A DNA stretch of 64,000 nt from Sphingomonas oligoaromativorans (lineage in GTDB: Bacteria > Pseudomonadota > Alphaproteobacteria > Sphingomonadales > Sphingomonadaceae): the NCBI RefSeq assembly GCF_011762195.1, contig NZ_JAASQK010000001.1:781381-845380 (forward strand), in the 5' to 3' direction. The notes beneath the pieces are model-generated. The model was given only the letters and a program-made list of their open reading frames with translations. It searched no databases and was not told the DNA's origin. Shown here in pieces: positions 9,901-19,822 of this stretch. The position numbers and the translations under genes were made by a program. Within the stretch, counting starts at the first letter, position 1, and each line of letters starts with the position of its first letter.

Positions 9901-11963
9901 CCCGGCGTCCGCTTGTTGAGATAATAGGAGAGGCGGTTGGTGTTGGGCTGGCCGGCCCGCAGCGGATTGATCGTGTCGTAGACCACGACATTCTCCAGCA
10001 CGTTCTGCACATAGCCGCGCGTCTCGGAGAAGGGGATCGCCTCGATCCAGTCGACTGGATCGACCCCGCCCGAGCGCGGATCGCCATAGGTGGCGAGCCA
10101 GCGGCGGACATTGCCGGGGCCGGCGTTATAGGCCGCCAGCGCCAGCACATAATTACCGCTGAACATGTCCATGATCCGCCCGAAATAGGCGGTGCCGAGC
10201 TGCATGTTATAGCCCGGATCGCTGGTCAGCCGCATATAGTCATAGGGCAGGCCGAGCTTTTCGGACTGTTCGCGCGCGGTGACGGGCATGAGCTGCATCA
10301 TGCCGCGCGCGCCGGTCCGCGAGACGGCCTCCCGGTCGAACTGGCTCTCCTGCCGCATGATGCCGTGGATGAAGGAGAAGCTGTTCGCGATCTCCGGCGG
10401 CACAGGCAGCACCGGGAAGCCCGAGCGCACATAATCGCTGGCGCTCTCGGGCTTGGCGGCGCGCTCCGCCATCACGCCAAGGTCCGGCCGGCCGAGATCG
10501 CGGGCGAGCCTCGCGATCAGGATATGCTCGTTGTCGCTGAGCTGGCTCTCGGCGGCGATGGTGCGCAGGAAGAGGCTCTGATCCTGCCAGTCGCCGAGCT
10601 GGCCGAGGATGCGCGCGGCACGGACCACCTCGCGCGCTTCAAACGCCTTGGCGTCGGCTTCGGGCACCTGGATGCCGCTGGCGTCGAGTGGTGCCGGGAC
10701 GGCCTTGCCGAGCCGCTCAAGCGCAAGCTGCCCGTAGAACTGATCGGGGAAGGCGGCCGCGTTCGCGAAATAGCCCTGCGCGCCCGTCTGGTCGCCCGCG
10801 GCGAGCGCCGCCCTGCCGGCCCAGTAATAGCCCTTGGAGCGCGAACCGGGGCTCTGCGAGGCGTCGGCATAGGCGCGGAACATCGCCACCGCATCCAATG
10901 CCCGGCCGAGATGCTGGAGGGCGGTCGTGCCCGCCAGCCAGGAGAGGCTGGTGAACACGTCGCGCGGGGCGAAGGGCAGGGCACGGACGCTGGTGCCGGC
11001 CGGATAGATGTCGGTGAGCTGGCTTGCGATCCCGTAGGCCTGCGCCCACTGCTGGTCCGCGGCGGCCGAGCGGGCAACGGAGAGCAGGGTCTCCATATAG
11101 CGCGTCGCGTTGAAGGCCGGCGCGGTCAGCCGGTGCGGCTGGGCGAGTTCGAAACGGGCGACGGGTTCCTGCCCCGTCTGGCGCAGCCAGTTGACGCGAT
11201 CGACCAGATAGCCGGCATCGCCATTCGCGGCCGTGCCGAGCGCCGCGGCCTGGGAAGCGGCGTCCGCCGACTTGAGCTGATATGCGAGCCGGGCCGAGAA
11301 AATCGCGCGCCGGGCGGGGCTTGTCAGCGGAAGCTGGCGCTGGGCGGCAACGAAGGCGCGGTTCCAGAGCAGAGCTTCCATCCGCTGATCCTGATCGGCC
11401 TGCGTCAGCGCGCCGGAGAAGGTGGCCATGATGCGCGCTTCGTCGCTGGTGTTGATCGCGCCCGACGTCCAGGCCGCGCGCGCCGCCGCCTGCGCCTCGG
11501 CGGCCCGGCCGCGCGCATAGAGGGCTTCCGCGAGGCGGAGCTGGCCCGCGCCGGTCTGCGGCGGGAAGCGGGTGAGGAAGGCGATCACCGATTCGGGCGG
11601 CGTCACATCCGGCTGGATCGCGTTTTCCGCCAGCCTGCGCATCTGCGCCTCGCCCGGCCAGCCGGGATGCGCGAGCAGGAAGCTGCTATAATCCTGGAAC
11701 AGCAGGCTGTTGCTCTGCCGCAGGCGCTTCCAGTTCACCAGCCCTTCGGCAACGGGATCGCTTTGCAGGCCGGTTGTGGCGGCCTGCGGCGGCGCGTAGG
11801 CGTAAGCGCCGGCAGACGGGCTCGGCGGCGTGACCGCCGACGCGCTGGAAAGGCCGAGCTGCGCCCGATACCAGGCGACCTGCTGGGGGGTGAGGGCGGA
11901 GGCCGCTGCGGTGGCGGCCAGGAGGAGCGCTGGGACGCTGAGCATGGCCCTGCGATGGAGCAT
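9897..11963 (-). CDS. Lytic murein transglycosylase (Slt type)
   Basis: A 688-residue exported protein. A signal peptide is visible (MLHRRAMLSVPALLLAATAAASA). A long helical superhelix follows, with TPR-like repeats rich in Ala/Leu. The C-terminal catalytic domain has the lytic transglycosylase motifs IMRQESQFDREAVS (catalytic Glu in RQES), GARGMMQLMP and AAYNAGPGNVRRW. It cleaves the MurNAc-GlcNAc bond of peptidoglycan with 1,6-anhydro formation. The frame runs on upstream past dapA's start, but the signal peptide fixes the start at 11963 (or 11945). It is divergent from dapA and coupled to greB downstream. Confidence 0.92.
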   Translation of the reverse strand: MLHRRAMLSVPALLLAATAAASALTPQQVAWYRAQLGLSSASAVTPPSPSAGAYAYAPPQAATTGLQSDPVAEGLVNWKRLRQSNSLLFQDYSSFLLAHPGWPGEAQMRRLAENAIQPDVTPPESVIAFLTRFPPQTGAGQLRLAEALYARGRAAEAQAAARAAWTSGAINTSDEARIMATFSGALTQADQDQRMEALLWNRAFVAAQRQLPLTSPARRAIFSARLAYQLKSADAASQAAALGTAANGDAGYLVDRVNWLRQTGQEPVARFELAQPHRLTAPAFNATRYMETLLSVARSAAADQQWAQAYGIASQLTDIYPAGTSVRALPFAPRDVFTSLSWLAGTTALQHLGRALDAVAMFRAYADASQSPGSRSKGYYWAGRAALAAGDQTGAQGYFANAAAFPDQFYGQLALERLGKAVPAPLDASGIQVPEADAKAFEAREVVRAARILGQLGDWQDQSLFLRTIAAESQLSDNEHILIARLARDLGRPDLGVMAERAAKPESASDYVRSGFPVLPVPPEIANSFSFIHGIMRQESQFDREAVSRTGARGMMQLMPVTAREQSEKLGLPYDYMRLTSDPGYNMQLGTAYFGRIMDMFSGNYVLALAAYNAGPGNVRRWLATYGDPRSGGVDPVDWIEAIPFSETRGYVQNVLENVVVYDTINPLRAGQPNTNRLSYYLNKRTPG

Positions 11964-12069
11964 GCTGGACAGGATGCCAACCCGCTCCTTATCAGGCGCT
12001 GAATGTTTCAGGCCCCCCGACATGGGGCGGAGTATGCCGCGTCGCAGCGCCGGCGTGAAGGAGAACAGG

Positions 12070-12945
12070 ATGTTTTCGGGCTCGATCCCCGCTTTGGTGA
12101 CGCCTTTTCGCGATGGCCGTTTCGACGAGCAGGCGTTTCGTTCTTTCGTCGAGTGGCAGATCGAGCAGGGTTCGTCCGCGCTCGTGCCGTGCGGCACGAC
12201 CGGCGAATCGGCGACCATGTCGATCGCCGAGCATGACCGTGTCGTCGCGATCTGTATCGAGCAGGCGGCGGGCCGGGTGCCGGTGATCGCGGGTTGCGGC
12301 TCCAACGACACGCTGGTCGCGCTCGATCATATGCGCTCGGCCAGGAGCGCGGGGGCGGATGCGGCGCTGGTGGTGCTGCCCTATTACAACCGGCCCAATC
12401 AGGAAGGGCTCTACGCCCATTTCTCCTATCTGGCCGAGCATTGCGACCTGCCGATCGTCGTCTACAACGTGCCGACCCGCACGGTGACCGACATCACCAC
12501 GCAGACGCTCGCCCGCATCGCCGAGATTCCGACCGTCGTGGGCATCAAGGATGCATCGGGCAATCTCGCCCGCGTCTCCGCCCAGCGACTCGCGTGCGGC
12601 GAGGATTTCTGCCAGCTCTCCGGCAATGACGACATGACGCTGGGCTTCATGGCGATGGGCGGCCGGGGCGCCATCTCGGTGACGGCCAATGTCGCGCCGC
12701 GCCTCTGCGCCGACTTCCAGAACGCGTGCCTCAACGGCGACTGGGCGGCGGCGCTGGCGCTTCAGGATCGGCTCTTCCCGCTGCACACCGCGCTGTTCAC
12801 GGATGCCTCGCCCGGCCCGATCAAATATGCGCTGTCGAAGGTGCGTCCGTCCTTCCCGGCCGAGCTGCGCCTGCCGATGACCCCGGCCGGCGAGGCGAGC
12901 CGCCATGCGGTGGATGAAGCCCTGAAGGTCGCGGGGCTGATCTGA
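12070..12945 (+). CDS. dapA: 4-hydroxy-tetrahydrodipicolinate synthase
   Basis: A 291-residue class I aldolase-fold enzyme that condenses pyruvate with aspartate semialdehyde in lysine and diaminopimelate synthesis. Schiff-base Lys160 is in VVGIKDASG, Tyr132 in VVYNVPTRT, and the pyruvate-binding GTTGE at 42-46. The start [13 protein letters not shown] is preceded by a GAAGGAG-like ribosome site. The stop overlaps the smpB start by one base (TGATG). Confidence 0.96.
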   Translation: MFSGSIPALVTPFRDGRFDEQAFRSFVEWQIEQGSSALVPCGTTGESATMSIAEHDRVVAICIEQAAGRVPVIAGCGSNDTLVALDHMRSARSAGADAALVVLPYYNRPNQEGLYAHFSYLAEHCDLPIVVYNVPTRTVTDITTQTLARIAEIPTVVGIKDASGNLARVSAQRLACGEDFCQLSGNDDMTLGFMAMGGRGAISVTANVAPRLCADFQNACLNGDWAAALALQDRLFPLHTALFTDASPGPIKYALSKVRPSFPAELRLPMTPAGEASRHAVDEALKVAGLI

Positions 12946-13427
12946 TGGCGCGTCCCCGTCCGCAGGAGTTCAACAAGAAGAAGGTCGTCGCCGAGAACCG
13001 GCGGGCGCGGTACGAATATTTCCTCGAACAATTTTTCGAGGCGGGGATCGCGCTCACCGGCACCGAGGTGAAATCGCTGCGCTTCGGCGAGGGATCGATC
13101 GCGGAGAGCTATGCGGAGATCAAGGGCGATCAGGTCAATCTCATCAACGCCAATATCCCCGAATTCAGCCACGGCAACCGCTTCAACCATGAGCCCAAGC
13201 GCCCGCGCAAATTGCTGCTTCATGCCAAGGAAATCGACAAGATGCGCAATGGCGTGTCGCGCGAGGGCATGACGCTCATTCCGCTGTCGATCTACTTCAA
13301 CGAGCGTGGGCGGGCGAAGGTCGAGCTGGCGCTGGCCAAGGGCAAGAAGCTCCACGACAAGCGCGAAACCGCCAAGGAGCGCGACTGGAAACGCGAGCAG
13401 GGGCGCCTGCTGCGCGATCGCGGTTAG
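12945..13427 (+). CDS. smpB: SsrA-binding protein SmpB
   Basis: A 160-residue small basic protein that partners tmRNA in ribosome rescue. It begins at [23 protein letters not shown] and contains the core TGTEVKSLR and [15 protein letters not shown] strands, followed by a long basic C-terminal tail ([19 protein letters not shown]) that enters the empty mRNA channel. It overlaps dapA by one base. The tmRNA gene itself is not in this window. Confidence 0.97.
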   Translation: MARPRPQEFNKKKVVAENRRARYEYFLEQFFEAGIALTGTEVKSLRFGEGSIAESYAEIKGDQVNLINANIPEFSHGNRFNHEPKRPRKLLLHAKEIDKMRNGVSREGMTLIPLSIYFNERGRAKVELALAKGKKLHDKRETAKERDWKREQGRLLRDRG

Positions 13428-13512
13428 GGGCACGCTCCGCCACGAGCCGTGCCCTTGCGCCGATGGGCCGAGGTGCTATGCCTCTCTCATACACTAAAAG
13501 AGGGGTGCTCGA

Positions 13513-15573
13513 ATGCGTGTCACCATCGTCGCGTTGTTGGCTTCCACCATGCTCGCGGGGGCGGCCGTCGCCGCTCAGCCCGCCTCGTTCCTGACCCCCG
13601 TGGCGTCGGGTTCGAAGGCGGCCGTTGCGGGCAAGCCGACCTATGGCAGCTTCGGTTTCGACGAAACCGGCATGAACAAGGCGGTCAAGGCCGGTAACGA
13701 CTTCTACGGCTACGCCAATGGCGGCTGGGATGCGGCGACGCAGATCCCGCAGGATCGTTCCAGCTACGGCATGTTCCACAAGCTCCAGGATCTGTCGCTG
13801 GCGCGCACGCGGTCGATCCTCGAAGCCGCCGAGAAGCAGCCGAACAGCAAGATCGGCCTGTTCTACGCGAGCTTCATGGACGAGGCGGCGGTGAACGCGA
13901 AGGGTGCGGCGCCGATCAAGCCCTGGCTCGACCAGATCAAGGCGGTCCACGACAAGGATGCGCTCGCCACCGAGATCGCGACGCTGACCCGCGCGGGCGT
14001 GCGGACGCCCTTCGAGACCTATGTCGGGCCGGACGACAAGAACCCCACCGCCTATATCGCGCAGTTCGGCCAGTCCGGCCTCGGGCTCCCGGACCGCGAC
14101 TATTACCTCAAGGACGATGCCGCGCTGGCGAAGGTGCGTCCGCTCTACGTCGCCTATCTCGCCAAGCTGCTGACGCTGGCCGGCGAGCCGGATGCAGAAG
14201 CCCGCGCCGCGGCGATCATGGCGTTCGAGACGAAGATGGCGCAGGTCCACTGGTCGCGGATCGATTCGCGCGATGCGGACAAGGTCTACAACAAATGGTC
14301 GCGTGCCGATTTCGACGCCAAGGCGCCGGGATTCCCGTGGGGCGCCTATCTGAACACGCTGGGTTACGGCGCCCAGCCCGATTTCCTCGTCGCCCAGCCG
14401 AGCGCCTTCACCGGCGAGGCTAAGCTCTATGCCGACACGCCGCTGCCCGTGCTGAAGGACTATCTGCTGGTCCGTACGATCAGCAGCTATGCGCGCTATC
14501 TCTCGGCGCCGTTCGTGGATGCGAGCTTCGCGTTCAACGGCACGGTGCTCTCCGGCACGCCGCAGAATCAGCCGCGCTGGAAGCGGGGCGTGAACCTCGT
14601 CTCCAACGAGATGGGCGAGGCGGTCGGCCAGGACTATGTCGCGAAATATTTCCCGCCGGAAGCCAAGGCGGCGGCGGATGCGCTGGTCCATAACATCATC
14701 GCCGCCTTCGGCCAGCGCCTCCAGAAACTCGCCTGGATGGATCCGGCGACCAAGCAGAAGGCGCTGGAGAAGCTCGCCGCCTTCACGCCGAAGATCGGCT
14801 ACCCGACCAAGTGGCGCGATTATTCGACGCTGGAGATCAGGGCCGGCGATCTGGTCGGCAACGTCGCCCGTGCCGAGGGCTTCGAATATCAGCGCAATCT
14901 CAACAAGCTCGGCAAGCCGATCGACCGGACCGAGTGGGGCATGACGCCCATGGAGATCAACGCCTACGCCAACCCGGTGATGAACGAGATCGTCTTCCCG
15001 GCGGCGATCCTCCAGCCGCCCTTCTTCGATCCGAAGGCGGACCCGGCGGTGAACTATGGCGGCATCGGCGCCGTGATCGGCCATGAGCTCAGCCATCATT
15101 TCGACGATCAGGGCCGCAAGTACGATCTCACCGGCAAGCTCACCGACTGGTGGACGCAGCAGGACGTGACGCGCTTCACCGCGCTCACCGACAAGCTGGT
15201 GAAGCAGTATGACGCCTATGAGCCGATCCCCGGCCAGCATGTGCAGGGCGAGCTGACGCTGGGCGAGAACATGGCGGATTTGGCCGGCCTCACCGTCAGC
15301 CATGACGCCTATGTCCTGTCGCTCGGCGGCAAGCCGGCACCGGTGCTTGACGGCTTCACCGGCGACCAGCGCTTCTATCTGGGCTGGGCGCAGGTGTGGC
15401 GCACCAAGTATCGCGAGCCGGCGCTGCGCCAGCAGCTCCTCACCGATCCGCACTCGCCGGGGCCGGAGCGCGTCGACGAGGTGCGCAACATGAACCCCTG
15501 GTACAAGGCGTTCGACGTGACGCAGGGCGAGAAGCTGTACCTCACGCCCGCCGAGCGCGTGCAGGTCTGGTAA
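13513..15573 (+). CDS. M13 family zinc metallopeptidase
   Basis: A 686-residue neprilysin/PepO-type endopeptidase. A signal peptide is seen (MRVTIVALLASTMLAGAAVAAQ), so it probably acts in the periplasm. The zinc motif is HELSH with His524, Glu525 and His528, the downstream zinc glutamate is in GENMADLAGL, and the NAYANP substrate-binding segment is at about residue 485. The C-terminus ends in the family-typical region with an extra VQVW. It has a GAGGGG ribosome site before the ATG and no obvious operon partner. Confidence 0.92.
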   Translation: MRVTIVALLASTMLAGAAVAAQPASFLTPVASGSKAAVAGKPTYGSFGFDETGMNKAVKAGNDFYGYANGGWDAATQIPQDRSSYGMFHKLQDLSLARTRSILEAAEKQPNSKIGLFYASFMDEAAVNAKGAAPIKPWLDQIKAVHDKDALATEIATLTRAGVRTPFETYVGPDDKNPTAYIAQFGQSGLGLPDRDYYLKDDAALAKVRPLYVAYLAKLLTLAGEPDAEARAAAIMAFETKMAQVHWSRIDSRDADKVYNKWSRADFDAKAPGFPWGAYLNTLGYGAQPDFLVAQPSAFTGEAKLYADTPLPVLKDYLLVRTISSYARYLSAPFVDASFAFNGTVLSGTPQNQPRWKRGVNLVSNEMGEAVGQDYVAKYFPPEAKAAADALVHNIIAAFGQRLQKLAWMDPATKQKALEKLAAFTPKIGYPTKWRDYSTLEIRAGDLVGNVARAEGFEYQRNLNKLGKPIDRTEWGMTPMEINAYANPVMNEIVFPAAILQPPFFDPKADPAVNYGGIGAVIGHELSHHFDDQGRKYDLTGKLTDWWTQQDVTRFTALTDKLVKQYDAYEPIPGQHVQGELTLGENMADLAGLTVSHDAYVLSLGGKPAPVLDGFTGDQRFYLGWAQVWRTKYREPALRQQLLTDPHSPGPERVDEVRNMNPWYKAFDVTQGEKLYLTPAERVQVW

Positions 15574-15615
15574 GCGCGGATTGACGGGAGGACGTCCGGC
15601 GGCGGAAGAAGGGAC

Positions 15616-18096
15616 ATGCGTTCCTTCGTCCCCCGCATCGATGCCCTCCCGTTACGCGCCGCGGCGCCGGCCCGGCCGGGGCGCTCCGCAGATCGGCTGA
15701 TCGCGATCGGGGTGATGGGCCTCGGCATCGCCTCGTCGGTGATGCTGGCGCGCGCGGCGGGGGACTGGCGTTTCGCCATCGGCTTCCTCGTCGGCTTCTC
15801 AGCGATCGCGACGGCGGCCATCATCGTCGCGCGCAGCCGCCTCGGCTTCTCCATCGAGCGTGCGGCGCCCCGGCCGGATCGCGCTTTGCTGCGCGCCGCG
15901 CTCGATGCCACGGAAGACCCGGCTGCGATCACCGATCGCACGGGAAAGCTCGTCGCGGCCAATCTCGCTTATATGGATCGCTTCGGGCCGGGATCCACGC
16001 CGCCGATGCTGCCGGGGCTTGATCTCTATGCCGAGACGATCGCCGGCGCGGGCCGCACCGCCTGGCGCGACGGCGAGGCCGAGACGCAGCTCGGCGCCAC
16101 CCGCATCCATCTCCGCGTCGTCCGCACAGGCGTCGGCGAGGATCATCTCATGTGGCGGATCGGCGACGGCCGGGGCGAAGGGCGGGCGGATGCGCTGCGC
16201 CTCGTCGGCGGCGGCTTCGGCGAGCGGCTGGGCCGGGCCGGGCTGATGGCGGCGCTGATCGACGAGCGCGGCCGCATCCTCGTCGCCAACAAGGTGTTCA
16301 CCGTCCGCGCGACGGGCAGCCAGTCGGGCAATTGCACCGGCCGGGATTTCGCCGCCTGCCTCGTGCAGGATGCGCAGGGAACGCTCCGCTTCGCCCGCGA
16401 GGAGGATGGGGGCGATCCGTTGCGCCTGCTCCACATTCCGCTCGATGACGGCGAGTTGGCGGCGGGCGCCGCGGCGATGCTTCTGTTCGACGAGCCTGCC
16501 TCGCAGCAGGCCGAATCGAATTCGACCAATCCGGCCGACATCTATGGCCTTCTCGGGATGCTTCCGCTCGGCCTCGCGCTGATCGATCGGGACGGGCGCT
16601 TTCTCTATCAGAACGAGCCCTTCCTTCAGGCAGCCGGCCATGGCGAGGCGGAGCGCGCGGTCTATCCGGGCGATCTCGTGGTCAAGGAAGACAAGACCGC
16701 CGTCTCCGATGCGGTCCGGCGCTTCGCGGCGTCGAAGCCGGCGCCGGGGCCGTTCGGCCATGGCCCGATCCTGTCGGGCGACATCGCGGTCCGCCTGCGC
16801 GCGCGGCCGGACGAGCCGATCTCGCTCACCGTCGCTTCGGCGCGCGGGCTGGGGGAGGCTTCTGTGCTGCTCAGCCTCAAGGACAGCGCGGAGGAAGGGC
16901 GGCTTCAGCGGCAGGTCGCGCAGGCCACCAAGATGCAGGCGGTGGGCCAGCTCGCCGGCGGCGTCGCGCATGATTTCAACAATATCCTCACCGCCGTGCT
17001 GGGCCATTGCGACCTGATCCTGATGCGCCACACGCCCGGCGACAGCGACTATGACGACATCCAGCAGATCCGCCACAACGCCAACCGCGCGGCAGGTTTG
17101 ACGCGTCAGCTTCTAGCCTTCTCACGCCAGCAGACGCTGCGGCCGCAGGTGCTCCAGCTTCCCGACGTGATCTCCGAAGTGTCGAATCTTCTGCGCCGCC
17201 TGACGGGCGAGAGTATGCAACTCGTCATCAATCATGGCCGTGCGCTAGGGCCGGTGCGCGCCGATCCGGGCCAGCTCGAACAGGTGATCGTCAACCTCGC
17301 GGTCAACGCGCGCGACGCGATGCCGCATGGCGGCACGCTCACCATCCGCACCTATGCCGTCACCGCGGCGGAGGTCCGCCGGCTCGGCGCCGACATCCTG
17401 CCGATCGGCGATTACAGCGCGATCAGCGTCACCGACACCGGCACCGGCATCCCGCCGGACGTGCTGCCCAAGATATTCGAGCCCTTCTTCACCACCAAGG
17501 ATGTCGGCAAGGGCACGGGGCTCGGTCTCTCGACCGTCTACGGCATCGTCAAGCAGTCGGGCGGGTTCATCTTCGCCGATTCGGAGATCGGGCAGGGCAC
17601 GAGCTTCGTGATCTATTTCCCTGTCTTCCACGGCGAGGCGGCGGAGGCTCAGCCGGTCGCGCCGAAACAGGCGCCGCAGGAATTGTGGGGCACGGGCTCG
17701 ATCCTCGTCGTCGAGGATGAGGATATGGTGCGATCGGTGGCGGAGCGCGCGCTGACCCGTCAGGGCTATCAGGTCCGCACCGCATCGAACGGCGAGGAAG
17801 CGCTGGAGATCCTGGAGCACGTCGCCGCCGAGGAGGAAGGGGGCGGCTTCGATCTGCTCATCTCCGATGTGATGATGCCGACGATGGACGGCCCGACGAT
17901 GGTGGGCCATGCCCGCCGGCGTTTTCCCGAGCTGCCGATCCTGTTCATGTCGGGCTATGCCGAGGAACAGCTCCGCCGCTCGATCGACATCGAGAACGTC
18001 TCCTTCCTCGCCAAGCCCTTCTCGGTCCAGCAGCTCGCCGAGGCGGCGCGCGACGCGCTGACCCGCCATGCGCGGGTCGCGGCGGAGCGGAAATAA
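15616..18096 (+). CDS. cckA: Hybrid sensor histidine kinase CckA
   Basis: An 826-residue hybrid kinase. Two membrane segments lie near residues 28-46 and 51-73, followed by PAS-like sensory regions. The HisKA motif GGVAHDFNNILTAVLGH contains phospho-acceptor His452. The ATPase domain has DTGTGIPPDVLPKIFEPFF and GKGTGLGLSTVYG, and a C-terminal receiver has its phospho-Asp at 751 in ISDVMMP. This architecture and the AHDFNNILTAVLGHCDLIL signature match CckA, which drives the CckA-ChpT-CtrA phosphorelay controlling cell cycle, motility and gene transfer in alphaproteobacteria. A stand-alone receiver follows 38 bp downstream. Confidence 0.93.
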   Translation: MRSFVPRIDALPLRAAAPARPGRSADRLIAIGVMGLGIASSVMLARAAGDWRFAIGFLVGFSAIATAAIIVARSRLGFSIERAAPRPDRALLRAALDATEDPAAITDRTGKLVAANLAYMDRFGPGSTPPMLPGLDLYAETIAGAGRTAWRDGEAETQLGATRIHLRVVRTGVGEDHLMWRIGDGRGEGRADALRLVGGGFGERLGRAGLMAALIDERGRILVANKVFTVRATGSQSGNCTGRDFAACLVQDAQGTLRFAREEDGGDPLRLLHIPLDDGELAAGAAAMLLFDEPASQQAESNSTNPADIYGLLGMLPLGLALIDRDGRFLYQNEPFLQAAGHGEAERAVYPGDLVVKEDKTAVSDAVRRFAASKPAPGPFGHGPILSGDIAVRLRARPDEPISLTVASARGLGEASVLLSLKDSAEEGRLQRQVAQATKMQAVGQLAGGVAHDFNNILTAVLGHCDLILMRHTPGDSDYDDIQQIRHNANRAAGLTRQLLAFSRQQTLRPQVLQLPDVISEVSNLLRRLTGESMQLVINHGRALGPVRADPGQLEQVIVNLAVNARDAMPHGGTLTIRTYAVTAAEVRRLGADILPIGDYSAISVTDTGTGIPPDVLPKIFEPFFTTKDVGKGTGLGLSTVYGIVKQSGGFIFADSEIGQGTSFVIYFPVFHGEAAEAQPVAPKQAPQELWGTGSILVVEDEDMVRSVAERALTRQGYQVRTASNGEEALEILEHVAAEEEGGGFDLLISDVMMPTMDGPTMVGHARRRFPELPILFMSGYAEEQLRRSIDIENVSFLAKPFSVQQLAEAARDALTRHARVAAERK

Positions 18097-18134
18097 ATCT
18101 TGTCCTGCAACGGTTTCGACGGTTACTCGGGGGT

Positions 18135-18494
18135 ATGACAAGCCGCAGCCGCTCGATCCTGATCGTGGAGGATGAATCGCTGATCGCGATGATGCTCGAG
18201 GATTTTCTCGACATCCTCGGCCATGCGGTCGCCGGAACGGAGGATAGCGTCTCCGGTGCGCTGGTGCGGATCGAGCAGGGCGGTTTCGACATGGCGATCA
18301 TCGACGTGCATCTTTGCAATGAGGTCTGCTGGCCGGTCGCCGACGCGCTGGCCGATCGTGGCATTCCCTTCATGCTGGCGACGGGCGGGCACACCGAGCC
18401 GCCGCCCGCGCGCCATGCGGCGGCGCCCGTCCTCGCCAAGCCGTTCACGCTCTCCGGCGTGGAGCAGGCGATCGGGGCGATTGCCCCAGCCTGA
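18135..18494 (+). CDS. Single-domain response regulator
   Basis: A 119-residue receiver without an output domain. Acidic pocket residues Glu12-Asp13 are in IVEDE, the phospho-acceptor Asp57 is in AIIDVHL, a Thr is in LATGG and the conserved Lys is in LAKPF. It lies 38 bp after cckA on the same strand, so co-transcription is likely and a role modulating that relay or another kinase is possible but unproven. It is not ChpT or DivK by sequence pattern that I can recognise. Confidence 0.85.
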   Translation: MTSRSRSILIVEDESLIAMMLEDFLDILGHAVAGTEDSVSGALVRIEQGGFDMAIIDVHLCNEVCWPVADALADRGIPFMLATGGHTEPPPARHAAAPVLAKPFTLSGVEQAIGAIAPA

Positions 18495-18499
18495 CCATT

Positions 18500-18514
18500 G
18501 TTCTTCTCTTGTTC
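18500..18514 (+). promoter_or_regulatory. LexA SOS box upstream of recA
   Basis: GTTCTTCTCTTGTTC is an exact match to the alphaproteobacterial LexA operator GTTC-N7-GTTC, 86 bp before the recA start. A further inverted half-site GAAC follows at 18520-18523, so GTTC-N5-GAAC also occurs. This predicts LexA repression and DNA-damage induction of recA. Confidence 0.9.
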
Positions 18515-18599
18515 TGTTGGAACGAAGGTGGTACGGCCATCTTCGTCGACGCCGCGCATTGATGCTCGCGCAGGCTGGCTCTAACGAGGGGACAGGCAG

Positions 18600-19685
18600 A
18601 TGGCCGCATCACTCAAAGTCATCGGGACAAACGCGGATATGATCGACAAGCTGGCGATCTCGGACAGGCAGAAGGCGCTCGACGCCGCCCTGGCGCAGAT
18701 CGATCGCGCCTTCGGCAAGGGCTCGGCCATGCGGCTGGGCTCCAAGGAAACCATGCAGGTCGAGGCGATCTCGACCGGCTCGCTCGGGCTGGATATCGCG
18801 CTCGGCGTCGGCGGCCTGCCGCGCGGGCGCGTGATCGAGGTCTATGGCCCGGAAAGCTCGGGCAAGACGACGCTCGCGCTCCATGTGATCGCCGAAGCGC
18901 AGAAGAATGGCGGCACGGCGGCCTTCGTCGACGCCGAACACGCGCTCGACCCGGTCTATGCGAAGAAGCTGGGCGTGAACATCGACGAGCTGATCGTCTC
19001 GCAGCCGGATACCGGCGAGCAGGCGCTGGAGATCACCGACACGCTGGTCCGCTCCAACGCGATCGACGTGCTGGTGGTCGATTCGGTCGCCGCGCTGGTG
19101 CCGAGGGCGGAAATCGAGGGCGAGATGGGCGACAGCCATGTCGGCCTTCAGGCGCGTCTGATGTCGCAGTCGCTGCGCAAGCTGACCGGCTCGATCAGCC
19201 GTTCGCGCTGCATGGTGATCTTCATCAACCAGCTCCGCATGAAGATCGGCGTGATGTACGGCAACCCGGAGACGACGACGGGCGGCAACGCGCTGAAGTT
19301 CTACGCCTCCGTCCGTCTCGACATCCGTCGCACCGGCCAGATCAAGGACAAGGACGACATCATCGGCAGCTCCACCCGCGTGAAGGTGGTGAAGAACAAG
19401 GTCGCCCCGCCGTTCAAGCAGGTCGAATTCGACATCATGTATGGCGAGGGCATCTCGAAGATCGGCGAACTGCTCGACATCGGCGTGAAGGCCGGGCTGG
19501 TCGAGAAGTCGGGCGCGTGGTTCTCCTATGACTCGATCCGCATCGGCCAGGGCCGCGAGAATGCCAAGACCTATCTCAAGGAAAATCCCGAGCTGGCGGC
19601 GAAGCTCGAAAAGGCGATCCGATCGAAGACCGACGACGTCGCCGAAACCATGATGACCGGCCCGGAGCCCGACGACGATCTTTGA
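18600..19685 (+). CDS. recA: Recombinase RecA
   Basis: A 361-residue RecA that forms filaments on single-stranded DNA, drives strand exchange and triggers LexA autocleavage. The Walker A motif is GPESSGKTT, Walker B is [11 protein letters not shown], loop L2 is [17 protein letters not shown] and the conserved [12 protein letters not shown] precedes it. The acidic tail PEPDDDL is present. The ATG has an upstream GAGGGGAC ribosome site. An SOS box lies in the leader and a hairpin terminator immediately follows the stop. Confidence 0.98.
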   Translation: MAASLKVIGTNADMIDKLAISDRQKALDAALAQIDRAFGKGSAMRLGSKETMQVEAISTGSLGLDIALGVGGLPRGRVIEVYGPESSGKTTLALHVIAEAQKNGGTAAFVDAEHALDPVYAKKLGVNIDELIVSQPDTGEQALEITDTLVRSNAIDVLVVDSVAALVPRAEIEGEMGDSHVGLQARLMSQSLRKLTGSISRSRCMVIFINQLRMKIGVMYGNPETTTGGNALKFYASVRLDIRRTGQIKDKDDIIGSSTRVKVVKNKVAPPFKQVEFDIMYGEGISKIGELLDIGVKAGLVEKSGAWFSYDSIRIGQGRENAKTYLKENPELAAKLEKAIRSKTDDVAETMMTGPEPDDDL

Positions 19686-19692
19686 CGACGAG

Positions 19693-19725
19693 CGGCCGCG
19701 CACCTCCCGACGGGATGCGCGGCCG
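19693..19725 (+). terminator. Hairpin terminator after recA
   Basis: CGGCCGCGCA pairs with TGCGCGGCCG (10 bp), and the inner TCCCG-A-CGGGA extends the stem. It starts 8 bp after the recA stop and a short T-rich run (GATTTTCC) lies 3' of it. Confidence 0.7.
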
Positions 19726-19822
19726 TTGACGATTTTCCGTTCTCAATCCTCTCGCGCTCGTCCATGAAATCCTTCGGCCGGATGTCTTCCGGCCTCCCCA
19801 GCCGGGGTCGGGAGTCGCGCCA

